Both the position numbers and the translations under genes were made by a program. Of a DNA stretch of 13,821 nucleotides, positions 6,737-13,821 are shown piece after piece. The stretch lies in the NCBI GenBank assembly GCA_017416665.1, contig JAFQBO010000317.1, positions 1 to 13,821 of the forward strand. Direction: 5' to 3'. How positions within the stretch are numbered: the stretch's first letter is position 1; each line of letters begins with the position of its first letter. This DNA comes from Oscillospiraceae bacterium. GTDB taxonomy: Bacteria > Bacillota > Clostridia > Oscillospirales > Ruminococcaceae. The notes under the pieces were generated by a model. That model worked only from the letters and a program-made list of their open reading frames with translations. It made no database searches and was not told the origin of the DNA.

Positions 6737-6770
6737 ATCATAACATAAATTTCAGAAAATTACAATGCCG

Positions 6771-6775
6771 GGAGG
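6771..6775 (+). promoter_or_regulatory. Ribosome-binding site deciding a TTG start for fabH
   Basis: GGAGG lies 7 nt before TTG at 6783. The in-frame ATG at 6765 comes before this site and has no ribosome-binding sequence of its own, so translation should begin at the TTG and give a protein opening MQGIKILGTG, as FabH proteins do. Confidence 0.8.
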
Positions 6776-6782
6776 AATTTTT

Positions 6783-7775
6783 TTGCAGGGAATTAAAATT
6801 TTAGGAACAGGCGGTTATCTGCCTAAGAAAAAAATCACAAATGCTGACTTTACAAAGATTGTTGACACAAGCGATGAATGGATTAAAACCCGTACAGGAA
6901 TGTCTGAAAGATATGTTTCAGACGGTGAACCTACCTGGTACATGGGACTTATGGCGGCTCAGGAGGCTGTAAAGGCGGCAGGCATATCAGTGGAGGATAT
7001 AGGCGTTATTATTGATACAAGTGTTTCGCCTGACTACTACACTCCGTCTATGTCATGTATGATTCAGGGAAAACTCGGTGCTGTAAATGCAATGACTATT
7101 GACGTCAACTGTGCATGTGCAGGCTGCGTTTACGCCATCGACATGGCAAAGAGATACCTCCAGACAGATGAAAACATAAAGTATGCTCTTGTAATAGCAA
7201 ACGAAAATCTTACAAAGATTACCGATTACAGCGACAGAAGTACATGCGTACTTTTCGGTGACGGTGCTGCAGCTATGGTTATCGAACGTGCCGAAGCTAT
7301 GTACTCAAGCTATCTCGGTGCTGACGGAACTGGTGCAAAATATCTGTTTGCACGTTCAATTCCGCCTGCAAACGCATTTATGACAGGTAACGGAAAAGTT
7401 GACGACGAATTTCCTGAGTCAAACCAGCATTATCTCTATCAGGACGGCAGAGAGGTTTACAAGTTTGCCACAAAGGCTCTTCCGAACGCTCTCACAAAGG
7501 CGGCTGAAAAGATTGACTTTGATCTGAACGAACTTGATGTTATCATTCCGCATCAGGCAAATGTAAGAATTATTGAAACTGCCGCTAAAAATTTAGGTGT
7601 TTCAATGGATAAATTCGTAATTAATCTCGATAAACACGCAAATACATCAAGTGCATCTATTCCTATTGCCCTTGATGAAGCTGTAAGAAGCGGACGCATC
7701 AAAAAAGGTGACAAGGTAGGTTTTGTCGGATTTGGTGCTGGTCTTACTTTCGGTGCAATTATTTTTGAATATTAA
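6783..7775 (+). CDS. fabH: Beta-ketoacyl-ACP synthase III
   Basis: Starts fatty-acid synthesis by condensing an acyl-CoA primer with malonyl-ACP. With the TTG start the protein has 330 residues. The catalytic triad then falls at Cys112 (in CACAGC), His257 (IPHQAN) and Asn287 (KHANTSSAS), the same numbers or nearly so as in well-studied FabH proteins. The C-terminus GFGAGLTFGAIIFEY is typical. Unusual: the residues around the active-site Cys are also Cys (110 and 115), where FabH usually has Ala and Phe, and the region WYMGLMAAQEA replaces the common DLA..AA form. Primer preference (acetyl or branched) is not readable. The gene is first in a plus-strand series; fabK follows after a 31-nt gap. 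A near-consensus promoter and an inverted repeat precede it. Confidence 0.95.
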   Translation: MQGIKILGTGGYLPKKKITNADFTKIVDTSDEWIKTRTGMSERYVSDGEPTWYMGLMAAQEAVKAAGISVEDIGVIIDTSVSPDYYTPSMSCMIQGKLGAVNAMTIDVNCACAGCVYAIDMAKRYLQTDENIKYALVIANENLTKITDYSDRSTCVLFGDGAAAMVIERAEAMYSSYLGADGTGAKYLFARSIPPANAFMTGNGKVDDEFPESNQHYLYQDGREVYKFATKALPNALTKAAEKIDFDLNELDVIIPHQANVRIIETAAKNLGVSMDKFVINLDKHANTSSASIPIALDEAVRSGRIKKGDKVGFVGFGAGLTFGAIIFEY

Positions 7776-7806
7776 TTACAGTCATTTTTAAAGAGAGGGT
7801 AAAACT

Positions 7807-8733
7807 ATGACAACTCGTATTACAGAATTACTCGGTATCAAATATCCGATTATACAGGGCGGTATGGCATGGATTGCCGAAAGTACTCTTGCCGCTGCCG
7901 TGTCAAACGCAGGCGGTTTAGGACTTATTGCAGGCGGTTCAGCTCCTATCGACTATCTCCGTGATCAGATAAGAAAAACAAAGGAACTCACTGACAAGCC
8001 TTTCGGCGTAAACATCATGCTTATGAGTCCTAATGCAGAAGAGCTTGCTCAGCTTGTCATTGATGAAAAAGTTCCTGTTGTAACAACAGGTGCAGGAAAT
8101 CCTGGCAAGTTTATGGCGGCATGGAAAGAAGCAGGGATCAAGGTTATCCCTGTAATTCCGTCAGTTGCTCTTGCAAAGAGAATGGAAAGAGCAGGTGCAG
8201 ATGCCGTTGTTGCTGAGGGCACTGAATCAGGCGGTCACATCGGTGAAAACACTACAATGTGTCTTGTACCACAGGTTGTGGACGCTCTTGAAATTCCTGT
8301 TATCGCAGCAGGCGGTATTGCTGACGGCAGAGGTATTGCGGCGTCAGTTATGCTTGGTGCTGAGGGCGTTCAGGTAGGAACAAGATTTTTAGCGTCAGAA
8401 GAATGTCAGATTCATGAAACTTACAAAAATCTTGTTGTTGACGCAAAGGACACAGATAATGTTGTAACAGGCAGAACAACAGGTCACCCATGCAGAAACG
8501 TTAAAACAAAGTTTGCAAAAAGACTTGCGGCAGACGAAATGAAGGGTAACATTACTCCTGATGAGTTTGAGGAAATTACACTCGGTTCACTCAGAAAGGC
8601 TGTTCAGGACGGTAACCTTGAAGAAGGTTCATTCCTCTGCGGACTTATTGCAGGTATGGTAAATGACATAAAACCTTGTAAGGAAATTGTTGAAGAAATG
8701 TTTGCAGAGGCAGAAAAGCTTCTTGGTAAATAA
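7807..8733 (+). CDS. fabK: FMN-dependent enoyl-ACP reductase II
   Basis: Performs the last reduction of each fatty-acid elongation round, using FMN and NAD(P)H, in place of FabI; FabK enzymes are known to be insensitive to triclosan. The 308-residue protein shows the TIM-barrel family features: YPIIQGGMAWI (13-23), NAGGLGLIAGG (34-44), GVNIMLM (67-73), the AEGTESGGHIG loop (136-146) with the conserved His144, AAGGIADGRG further on, and the phosphate-binding GVQVGTRFLASEE. Nitronate monooxygenases share this fold, but the context and the GGHIG loop favour FabK. GAGAGGG stands just before the ATG. In many Firmicutes the next genes are acpP and fabD; here fabG follows directly after 15 nt. Confidence 0.94.
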   Translation: MTTRITELLGIKYPIIQGGMAWIAESTLAAAVSNAGGLGLIAGGSAPIDYLRDQIRKTKELTDKPFGVNIMLMSPNAEELAQLVIDEKVPVVTTGAGNPGKFMAAWKEAGIKVIPVIPSVALAKRMERAGADAVVAEGTESGGHIGENTTMCLVPQVVDALEIPVIAAGGIADGRGIAASVMLGAEGVQVGTRFLASEECQIHETYKNLVVDAKDTDNVVTGRTTGHPCRNVKTKFAKRLAADEMKGNITPDEFEEITLGSLRKAVQDGNLEEGSFLCGLIAGMVNDIKPCKEIVEEMFAEAEKLLGK

Positions 8734-8748
8734 ATCGGAGGTAATAAA

Positions 8749-9483
8749 ATGGCAGTTGCTTTAATTACAGGCTCGTCAAGAGGAATCGGTGCGGCAATCG
8801 CACTCAGACTTGCTCAGGACGGTTTTGACATTGCTCTTAACGATTTAAATGAGAGTATGTTTGAAGATAATGATATAGTGGATAAAATAAAGGAAACAGG
8901 CGTAAAGTGTGAAACATTCTGTGCGGACGTTTCAAATTATGCACAGTGTGAGGAAATGGTAAACGCTGTAAAAGAAAAGCTTGGCGGTTTTGATGTACTT
9001 GTAAACAACGCAGGTATCACAAAGGATGGTCTTATGGCAAGAATGTCCGAAGAACAGTACGATGTTGTTATCAATGTAAATCAGAAGAGCGTTTTCAACA
9101 TGATGAAGCTTGCAGGTAAAATCATGATGAAACAGAGAAGCGGTAAAATCGTAAATCTTGCATCTGTTGCAGGTCTTTACGGTAATCCGGGTCAGGTAAA
9201 CTACTCAGCCTCAAAGGCGGCTATTATCGGTATGACAAAGACAGTTGCAAAGGAACTCGGTTCAAGAAATGTCAATGTAAATGCCGTAGCACCGGGATTT
9301 ATCAAAACTCCTATGACTGACAAGCTTACAGAAGAACAGAGAAATGCTATGCTCCAGATGATTGCCATGAAGCGTTACGGACTTCCTGAGGAAATCGCAG
9401 GCGTTGTTTCATTCCTTGTTTCAGACGATGCAAGCTATGTTACAGGACAGGTCATTGAAATTTCAGGCGGACTTTCAATGTAA
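8749..9483 (+). CDS. fabG: 3-oxoacyl-ACP reductase
   Basis: NADPH-dependent reduction of 3-oxoacyl-ACP to the 3-hydroxy form. A 244-residue short-chain dehydrogenase with the cofactor loop TGSSRGIG (7-14), NNAG (86-89) and the catalytic set Ser139, Tyr152 and Lys156 in NLASVAGLYGNPGQVNYSASKAA. The FabG-specific AVAPGFIKTPMT stretch follows and the protein ends VTGQVIEISGGLSM, the usual FabG tail. CGGAGG is well placed before the ATG, 15 nt after the fabK stop. The loop after the second beta strand (NDLNESMFEDNDI) differs from the common RS/RN pattern that selects NADPH, so cofactor choice is less certain. Position between fabK and fabF supports a housekeeping fatty-acid role rather than another SDR function. 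Confidence 0.95.
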   Translation: MAVALITGSSRGIGAAIALRLAQDGFDIALNDLNESMFEDNDIVDKIKETGVKCETFCADVSNYAQCEEMVNAVKEKLGGFDVLVNNAGITKDGLMARMSEEQYDVVINVNQKSVFNMMKLAGKIMMKQRSGKIVNLASVAGLYGNPGQVNYSASKAAIIGMTKTVAKELGSRNVNVNAVAPGFIKTPMTDKLTEEQRNAMLQMIAMKRYGLPEEIAGVVSFLVSDDASYVTGQVIEISGGLSM

Positions 9484-9510
9484 TCTTTAATTTTGGAAAG
9501 GAAAAATACA

Positions 9511-10755
9511 ATGAGCAGAAGAGTTGTTATAACAGGTCTTGGAACAGTTAATCCGCTCGGAAACAACGTTCCGGATTTCTGGGAAAATATAAAGCAGGGT
9601 AAATGCGGTATTTCAAAAATTGAAAAGTTTGACGCATCAGATATCGGCATTCACGTTGCCGGTCAGGTTCAGAACTATGACGCACTTGAATGCGGTAAGC
9701 TTGAAAAGAAAGAACTCCGTAATATGCAGCTTTACACACAGTACGCTATTTCAGCGGCTTGTGAGGCATTAAAGGATAGCGGTACTGATTTCAAGGATAT
9801 TTCACCTTATGAAATCGGTGTTCTTATCGGTGTTGGTATCGGTGGTATTGAATTTATTGAACAGCAGTATTCAAAAATGCTTGAAAAGGGTGCTTCAAAG
9901 ATTTCACCTTTCTTTGTACCGATGATGATCGGTAACATGGCGGCAGGTGAAGTTGCCATCAAGCTCGGTTTCAAGGGCGACAACTACTGTACAACAACAG
10001 CATGTGCCTCAGGTACTCATGCTATAGGCGAAGCATTCAGAAAAATTAAGGACGGCTATCTTACAGCGGCTGTGTGCGGCGGTACAGAAAGTGCTGTTAC
10101 AAAATTTGTAATCGGCGGTTTTGCTACAATGCATGCCCTTACAAAGTCTGAAGATCCTATGGACGCATCAAAGCCGTTTGATAAAAACAGAGATGGTTTT
10201 GTTCTCGGTGAAGGTGCAGGTATTCTTGTTCTTGAAGAATATGAACACGCAAAGGCAAGAGGTGCAAAAATTTATGCTGAACTTGCCGGATACGGTGCAT
10301 CAGGTGACGGCTATCATATCACTTCTCCTGATCCGGAAGGCGAAGCAGCAGCTCACGCTATGGCTTACTCAATCAAGGAAGCAGGACTTGAACCTGCTGA
10401 CATCACATACATCAACGCACACGGTACATCAACAGGTCTTAATGACAAGTATGAAACAAAGGCTGTAAAGAAGGCTCTCGGCGATGCGGCAAACAACGTA
10501 AAAATCAACTCAACAAAGTCAATGATAGGTCACCTCTTAGGTGCGGCAGGCGGTGTTGAAGCAGTTGTTACAGCACTCAGCGTCAAGAACGATCTTATTC
10601 ATCAGACAATCAACTACAAGACTCCTGATGAAGAATGTGACCTTGATTACTGTGTAAACGGAAATGTTGAAATGCCTGTAAATGCGGCACTTTCAAATTC
10701 ACTCGGATTTGGCGGTCATAATGCAACTATTTGTATGAAGAAAATTACAGACTAA
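9511..10755 (+). CDS. fabF: Beta-ketoacyl-ACP synthase II
   Basis: Condensing enzyme that elongates acyl-ACP with malonyl-ACP. The 414-residue protein carries the Cys-His-His set at Cys165 (TTTACASGTH), His304 (INAHGTSTGLND) and His341 (MIGHLLGAAGG), with Lys336 in NSTKSMIGH. It begins RRVVITGLGTVNPLG, as FabF proteins do, and ends NSLGFGGHNATICMKK. The frame stays open up to a TTG at 9493, but that TTG overlaps the region of the ribosome site (AAAGG near 9497-9501), so the ATG at 9511 is the start. No FabB/FabA pair or FabM/FabN isomerase is seen in the window, so the source of unsaturated chains, if made, is unknown here. accB starts 14 nt downstream. Confidence 0.96.
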   Translation: MSRRVVITGLGTVNPLGNNVPDFWENIKQGKCGISKIEKFDASDIGIHVAGQVQNYDALECGKLEKKELRNMQLYTQYAISAACEALKDSGTDFKDISPYEIGVLIGVGIGGIEFIEQQYSKMLEKGASKISPFFVPMMIGNMAAGEVAIKLGFKGDNYCTTTACASGTHAIGEAFRKIKDGYLTAAVCGGTESAVTKFVIGGFATMHALTKSEDPMDASKPFDKNRDGFVLGEGAGILVLEEYEHAKARGAKIYAELAGYGASGDGYHITSPDPEGEAAAHAMAYSIKEAGLEPADITYINAHGTSTGLNDKYETKAVKKALGDAANNVKINSTKSMIGHLLGAAGGVEAVVTALSVKNDLIHQTINYKTPDEECDLDYCVNGNVEMPVNAALSNSLGFGGHNATICMKKITD

Positions 10756-10769
10756 AAGGAGAACAGAAA

Positions 10770-11252
10770 ATGAGTGATAAGGTAATAGCTTGTGGTCTCA
10801 CACTTAATGACATCAACGCACTTGCTGATAAAGTAAATAACGGAAGTCTTTCAAAAATTAAAATCGCCAAAGGTGATTTTCAGCTTGTTATCGAAAGGGA
10901 AACACAGGTTGCTCCAATGCCTGCAATGCCTCCCGTTATGAACATGGTTTCACAGGCTGCTGCGGCAGGTACTGCTGAACCGGTTGCTGAAGCATCAAAT
11001 GAAACAGCACTCCCAAGCGGAAACGTTGTTAAAGCACCTATCGTGGGTACTTTCTACGCAGCTCCTGCACCTGACAAGGCTCCGTTTGTAACAGTTGGTC
11101 AGCAGGTGAAAAAAGGCGATGTTATCATGATTATCGAATCAATGAAGCTTATGAACGAAGTAACAAGTGAATTTGACGGCACAGTTAAGGAAATTCTCGT
11201 TGAAAACGGAAATCCTGTTGAATTTGACCAGCCTGTTATGATAATTGAATAA
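10770..11252 (+). CDS. accB: Biotin carboxyl carrier protein of acetyl-CoA carboxylase
   Basis: Carries the biotin that shuttles CO2 between AccC and the AccDA carboxyltransferase. The 160-residue protein has an N-terminal part (about 1-45) with the helix INALADKVN and KIKIAKGDFQLVIER, a flexible Ala/Pro/Met-rich linker (about 46-85), and the C-terminal biotinyl domain starting at VVKAPIVGTFY. The biotin acceptor is Lys126 in ESMKLMNE; the usual motif is EAMKLMNE, so Ala is replaced by Ser next to the acceptor Met, a tolerated change in the family as far as I know. The longer frame to 10731 overlaps the end of fabF; AAAGGAG at 10755-10761 sets the start at the ATG at 10770. fabZ follows 23 nt later. 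Confidence 0.95.
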   Translation: MSDKVIACGLTLNDINALADKVNNGSLSKIKIAKGDFQLVIERETQVAPMPAMPPVMNMVSQAAAAGTAEPVAEASNETALPSGNVVKAPIVGTFYAAPAPDKAPFVTVGQQVKKGDVIMIIESMKLMNEVTSEFDGTVKEILVENGNPVEFDQPVMIIE

Positions 11253-11275
11253 AATTTGAATGAGGACTTGAAAAA

Positions 11276-11710
11276 ATGGCTGAAATAGTATACAATAAAG
11301 AACAGATAATGGAAATTATTCCACACCGTGATCCTTTTCTTCTTATAGACGAGGTAAATGAAATTGAACCGGGTAAAAAGGTTGTTGCTACAAAATATAT
11401 CAAGGAAGATGATTTCTGGTTCAAGGGTCATTTCCCTGAATACCCTGTAACTCCGGGCGTACTGATGATTGAAATGCTTGCACAGGCAGGCTGTGTGGCT
11501 ATGCTCGCACTTCCTGAAAACAAAGGCAAGCTGGGTTTCTTTGCAGGAATTGACAAGGCAAAGTTCAAGCGTCAGGTTGTACCGGGCGATACCTTAAAGC
11601 TTGAAGTTGAAATCATCAAGGTTAAAGGTCCTATCGGTGTCGGAAAGGGCATCGCAACAGTTGATGGTCAGAAGGCTGTCGTTGCAGAAATTACATTTGC
11701 GATTAAATAA
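11276..11710 (+). CDS. fabZ: 3-hydroxyacyl-ACP dehydratase
   Basis: Removes water from 3-hydroxyacyl-ACP to give the trans-2-enoyl form that FabK reduces. A 144-residue hotdog-fold protein with the opening [17 protein letters not shown] (11-27) and the catalytic pair His52 ([13 protein letters not shown]) and Glu66 (MIEMLAQ), then [19 protein letters not shown]. The common form at the active site is GHFPGYPVMPGV; Glu and Thr replace Gly and Met here, both outside the catalytic pair. The ATG at 11276 has GAGGA 9 nt upstream. Unlike other junctions in this gene series, which are 14-31 nt, the next gene is 192 nt away, separated by a large folded element. Confidence 0.95.
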   Translation: MAEIVYNKEQIMEIIPHRDPFLLIDEVNEIEPGKKVVATKYIKEDDFWFKGHFPEYPVTPGVLMIEMLAQAGCVAMLALPENKGKLGFFAGIDKAKFKRQVVPGDTLKLEVEIIKVKGPIGVGKGIATVDGQKAVVAEITFAIK

Positions 11711-11728
11711 ACAAAAACACTGAAATTA

Positions 11729-11850
11729 AGCCGCTGCCGTTTTTCCCGTAGGGAAAAACAGGCGAAAAACGGCTGTTTATTAAAAATCCTTACGTTTAAT
11801 GTAAATCGCCGTTTTTCGCCTTGCCCTCCGAAGGAGGGCAGGCAGCGGCT
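11729..11850. repeat. Four-way-junction inverted-repeat element between fabZ and accC
   Basis: A 122-nt element made of four perfect stems that abut with no unpaired base at the junction. Outer stem: 11729-11738 with 11841-11850 (10 bp). Arm A: 11739-11747 with 11751-11759 (9 bp, loop GTA). Arm B: 11760-11773 with 11808-11821 (14 bp), with further weaker pairing inside it (11775-11779 with 11802-11806; 11780-11784 with 11795-11799). Arm C: 11822-11829 with 11833-11840 (8 bp, loop GAA). It begins 18 nt after the fabZ stop and ends 52 nt before accC. Arms are GC-rich at their bases while the surroundings are AT-rich. It may be a structured RNA in the transcript, a small non-autonomous mobile repeat, or an RNA-processing site. 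I recognise no known family, and no clear target duplication flanks it. Strand cannot be fixed because every arm is palindromic. Confidence 0.85.
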
Positions 11851-11902
11851 GATCGAAAGTAACTTTAAAAAAGTTTTTATATCTGAAAGAGAGTAAATAA
11901 AT

Positions 11903-13246
11903 ATGTTTAACAAGGTATTAATCGCTAACAGAGGCGAAATTGCCGTAAGAATAATAAGAGCGTGCAGAGAACTTGGCATACGCTGTGTTGCGGTTTATTC
12001 TACCGCCGACAAAAATGCTCTTCATGCACAGATTGCTGATGAGGCTGTATGTATAGGTCCTGCCGATACAAAAGACAGCTATCTTAATATGAAGGCTATT
12101 TTGTCAGCATGTGAAATAACCGGTTGTGATGCTGTTCACCCTGGTTTCGGTTTTCTTTCCGAAAACGCACATTTTGCTGATATGTGCAGAAAATGTGGTA
12201 TTGAATTTATAGGTCCGACACCTGAGTCAATCGAAATGCTCGGTGACAAGGCTACTGCCAAGGAAACCATGAAAAATGCAGGCGTACCTGTAATCCCCGG
12301 ATCTGAAGGTGCTGTACATTCTGTTGAAGAAGCAAGGGAAGCCGCTGAAAAAATCGGTTATCCACTTCTTATAAAGGCATCAGCAGGCGGCGGCGGACGT
12401 GGTATCAGACTTGTTGAAAACAAGGATCAACTTGATTCACAAATTGAAATCGCACGTCAGGAAGCTAAAAATTTCTTCGGTGATGATGCTGTCTATATGG
12501 AACGTTTTGTTCAGAATCCTCGTCATGTTGAAATTCAGATTCTTGCTGATAAGCATGGAAATGTAATACATCTGGGCGAACGTGACTGTAGCATGCAAAG
12601 ACGTAATCAGAAAGTTCTTGAGGAAAGTCCGAGTCCTGTCATGACAGATGAACTTCGTGAAAAAATGGGTGAAGCAGCTGTAAAAGCGGCTAAAGCATGT
12701 GGCTATCACAATGCAGGTACTATTGAATTTCTCGTAGAAAACAACAAGGACTTCTATTTCATGGAAATGAATACCCGTATTCAGGTTGAACACCCTGTAA
12801 CAGAATTTGTAACAGGTGTTGATCTTGTTAAGGCTCAGATTAAAATTGCCGCAGGTGAAAAGCTTGAATACACACAGAATGATATTTCAATAAAGGGGCA
12901 TGCAATTGAATGCCGTATCAATGCCGAAAACCCAAAACTCGGCTTCAGACCGTCACCGGGTAAAATTCTTGCTCTCCACACTCCCGGCGGTCCGGGAATC
13001 CGTATTGACAGTGCGGCATATCAAGGCTACACAATTTCCCCTTACTATGATTCAATGATCTCAAAGCTCATTGTTTATGCACCGACAAGAGATGAAGCTA
13101 TCATGAAAATGAAGTGGGCTTTATCCGAATTCATTGTCGAAGGCATTGACACAAACATTGATTTTCAGCTTGCTCTCGTGAAAAATGAAACATTCCAGAG
13201 CGGAGAGTACAGCAACAGATTTCTTGAAACTTTTGAATTTGAATAA
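11903..13246 (+). CDS. accC: Biotin carboxylase subunit of acetyl-CoA carboxylase
   Basis: Carboxylates the biotin on AccB using ATP and bicarbonate. The 447-residue protein has the whole biotin-carboxylase architecture: N-terminal domain from [17 protein letters not shown] (4-20), ATP-grasp residues Lys116 and Lys158, the glycine-rich loop [12 protein letters not shown] (160-171), the RRNQKVLEE segment with Lys237, and [14 protein letters not shown] (288-301) with Glu288, Asn290 and Arg292. The C-terminal domain ends at about 440, so this is the stand-alone AccC rather than pyruvate or propionyl carboxylase. GAAAGAGAG lies about 10 nt before the ATG. It is separated from fabZ by the four-way-junction element and a short AT-rich hairpin, so its expression could be set differently from the upstream genes. 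Confidence 0.96.
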   Translation: MFNKVLIANRGEIAVRIIRACRELGIRCVAVYSTADKNALHAQIADEAVCIGPADTKDSYLNMKAILSACEITGCDAVHPGFGFLSENAHFADMCRKCGIEFIGPTPESIEMLGDKATAKETMKNAGVPVIPGSEGAVHSVEEAREAAEKIGYPLLIKASAGGGGRGIRLVENKDQLDSQIEIARQEAKNFFGDDAVYMERFVQNPRHVEIQILADKHGNVIHLGERDCSMQRRNQKVLEESPSPVMTDELREKMGEAAVKAAKACGYHNAGTIEFLVENNKDFYFMEMNTRIQVEHPVTEFVTGVDLVKAQIKIAAGEKLEYTQNDISIKGHAIECRINAENPKLGFRPSPGKILALHTPGGPGIRIDSAAYQGYTISPYYDSMISKLIVYAPTRDEAIMKMKWALSEFIVEGIDTNIDFQLALVKNETFQSGEYSNRFLETFEFE

Positions 13247-13276
13247 AATCCAGTCAGGAAAGGCGGTGCAAACCAA

Positions 13277-13821
13277 ATGCTGGAGGATCTTTTTAAAGTT
13301 GTTACCACAAGATTCAATGGTGACAATTCCGATGCAAAACCAAACTCATCAAGCAAAATTCCGGACGATCTTCTTTTTAAATGTCCAAGATGCCGTAATG
13401 TAATCTTCAAGGATGATTACAAAGCAGTCAACATGGTTTGTCAGAACTGTGGCTATCACGGCAGACTTACTGCAATGGAACGAATTGCAATCACTGTTGA
13501 CAGAGGCAGTTTTAAAGAGCTTGACAAAAACATGACCAGTAAAAATCCTATTGATTTTCCTGATTATGACGAAAAACAGCAGGCTCTCAGAGAAAAAACA
13601 GGTCTTAAAGACGCTATTATTACAGGTGAAGCGTTAATCCGTGGAATTCCTGTGGTTATCGGCGTTATGGATACACGCTATATGATGGCATCAATGGGAA
13701 GTGTAGTCGGTGAAAAAATTACACGAGCTATTGAAATTGCCACAAAAAAGAAAAAACCGGTTATTCTGTTTACTGCTTCAGGTGGTGCAAGAATGCAGGA
13801 GGGTATCGTTTCTCTCATGCA
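13277..13821 (+). CDS. accD: Acetyl-CoA carboxylase carboxyltransferase beta subunit, 5' part
   Basis: The frame opens with ATG at 13277 and runs off the right edge after 181 full codons; a full AccD is roughly 280-300 residues. With AccA it transfers the carboxyl group from biotin to acetyl-CoA, making malonyl-CoA. The N-terminal zinc ribbon is clear: CPRC (Cys36, Cys39) and CQNC (Cys55, Cys58), followed by HGRLTAMERI. The carboxyltransferase core follows with GVMDTRYMMASMGSVVGEKITRA and FTASGGARMQEG, the oxyanion-type glycine-rich segment. AGGAAAGGCGG is placed before the ATG and the gap after accC is 30 nt, so it is in the same transcript. accA is expected next, beyond the window. Confidence 0.95.
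   Translation, partial: MLEDLFKVVTTRFNGDNSDAKPNSSSKIPDDLLFKCPRCRNVIFKDDYKAVNMVCQNCGYHGRLTAMERIAITVDRGSFKELDKNMTSKNPIDFPDYDEKQQALREKTGLKDAIITGEALIRGIPVVIGVMDTRYMMASMGSVVGEKITRAIEIATKKKKPVILFTASGGARMQEGIVSLM

Noticed and set aside
6554..6764. FapR or FabT operator in the fabD-fabH divergent region
   Set aside because: I looked for FapR-like TTAGTACC/TACTAA and FabT-like TTTGA/TCAAA palindromes. The dyads present have different sequences.
6765..6782. ATG at 6765 as the start of FabH (336 residues)
   Set aside because: The ribosome-binding GGAGG lies inside this extension and nothing suitable precedes the ATG. The TTG at 6783 gives the normal FabH N-terminus.
11861..11878. AACTTT-AAA-AAAGTT followed by TTT as an intrinsic terminator before accC
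   Set aside because: The stem has 6 bp, only one of them G-C, and the T run is short. A full terminator here would cut off accC and accD. It may at most give weak attenuation together with the upstream element.
11711..11902. T-box or known riboswitch upstream of accC
   Set aside because: The T-box conserved sequence (AGGGTGGAACCGCG-like) and other known cores are absent. The structure is all palindromic arms, with no conserved single-stranded core that I recognise.

Overview
The window looks like chromosomal DNA of a low-GC, anaerobic Gram-positive bacterium of the class Clostridia, probably Ruminococcus or a close relative (Oscillospiraceae). This is inferred from the Firmicutes-type type II fatty-acid cluster (FabK rather than FabI, with an accB-fabZ-accC-accD tail), the TatD-associated radical SAM protein, TagF/TagG/TagH-like surface-polymer genes, strong AGGAGG-type ribosome sites and sigma-A-type promoters. 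No mobile-element gene, tRNA, rRNA or CRISPR array is visible.

Layout. (1) 40-645 (+): a short radical SAM protein of the TatD-linked type, followed by its own terminator (666-690) and a second hairpin (719-752) that lies between two convergent genes. (2) 753-5611 (-): a surface glycopolymer block. In transcription order it is a family 2 glycosyltransferase, two different CDP-glycerol glycerophosphotransferase (TagF-like) proteins, then an ABC-2 exporter permease and its ATPase. The exporter pair has its own promoter (2354-2382). (3) 5645-6553 (-): fabD, head of the same minus-strand gene series. (4) 6554-6782: a divergent control region with a near-consensus promoter for fabH and two separate inverted repeats. 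(5) 6783 to the right edge (+): fabH, fabK, fabG, fabF, accB, fabZ, accC and the 5' part of accD. (6) 11729-11850, between fabZ and accC: a 122-nt element that folds on paper into a perfect four-way junction. It is the most unusual object in the window.

How the genes work together. AccB, AccC and AccD (with AccA, expected just past the right edge) make malonyl-CoA. FabD moves malonyl onto acyl carrier protein. FabH starts the chain and FabF elongates it. FabG, FabZ and FabK do the reduction, dehydration and second reduction. The acpP gene, usually found inside such clusters, is absent here. fabD is on the opposite strand, heading the series of surface-polymer genes. Those genes would extend a polyol-phosphate polymer on the cytoplasmic side and export it through the TagGH-like transporter. 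Such a layout could tie membrane lipid synthesis to envelope polymer synthesis, but that is inference from gene order.

Several start codons were moved inward from the longest open frame on the basis of ribosome-binding sites: the radical SAM gene, tagG-like gene, second tagF-like gene, glycosyltransferase, fabH (a TTG start), fabF and accB.
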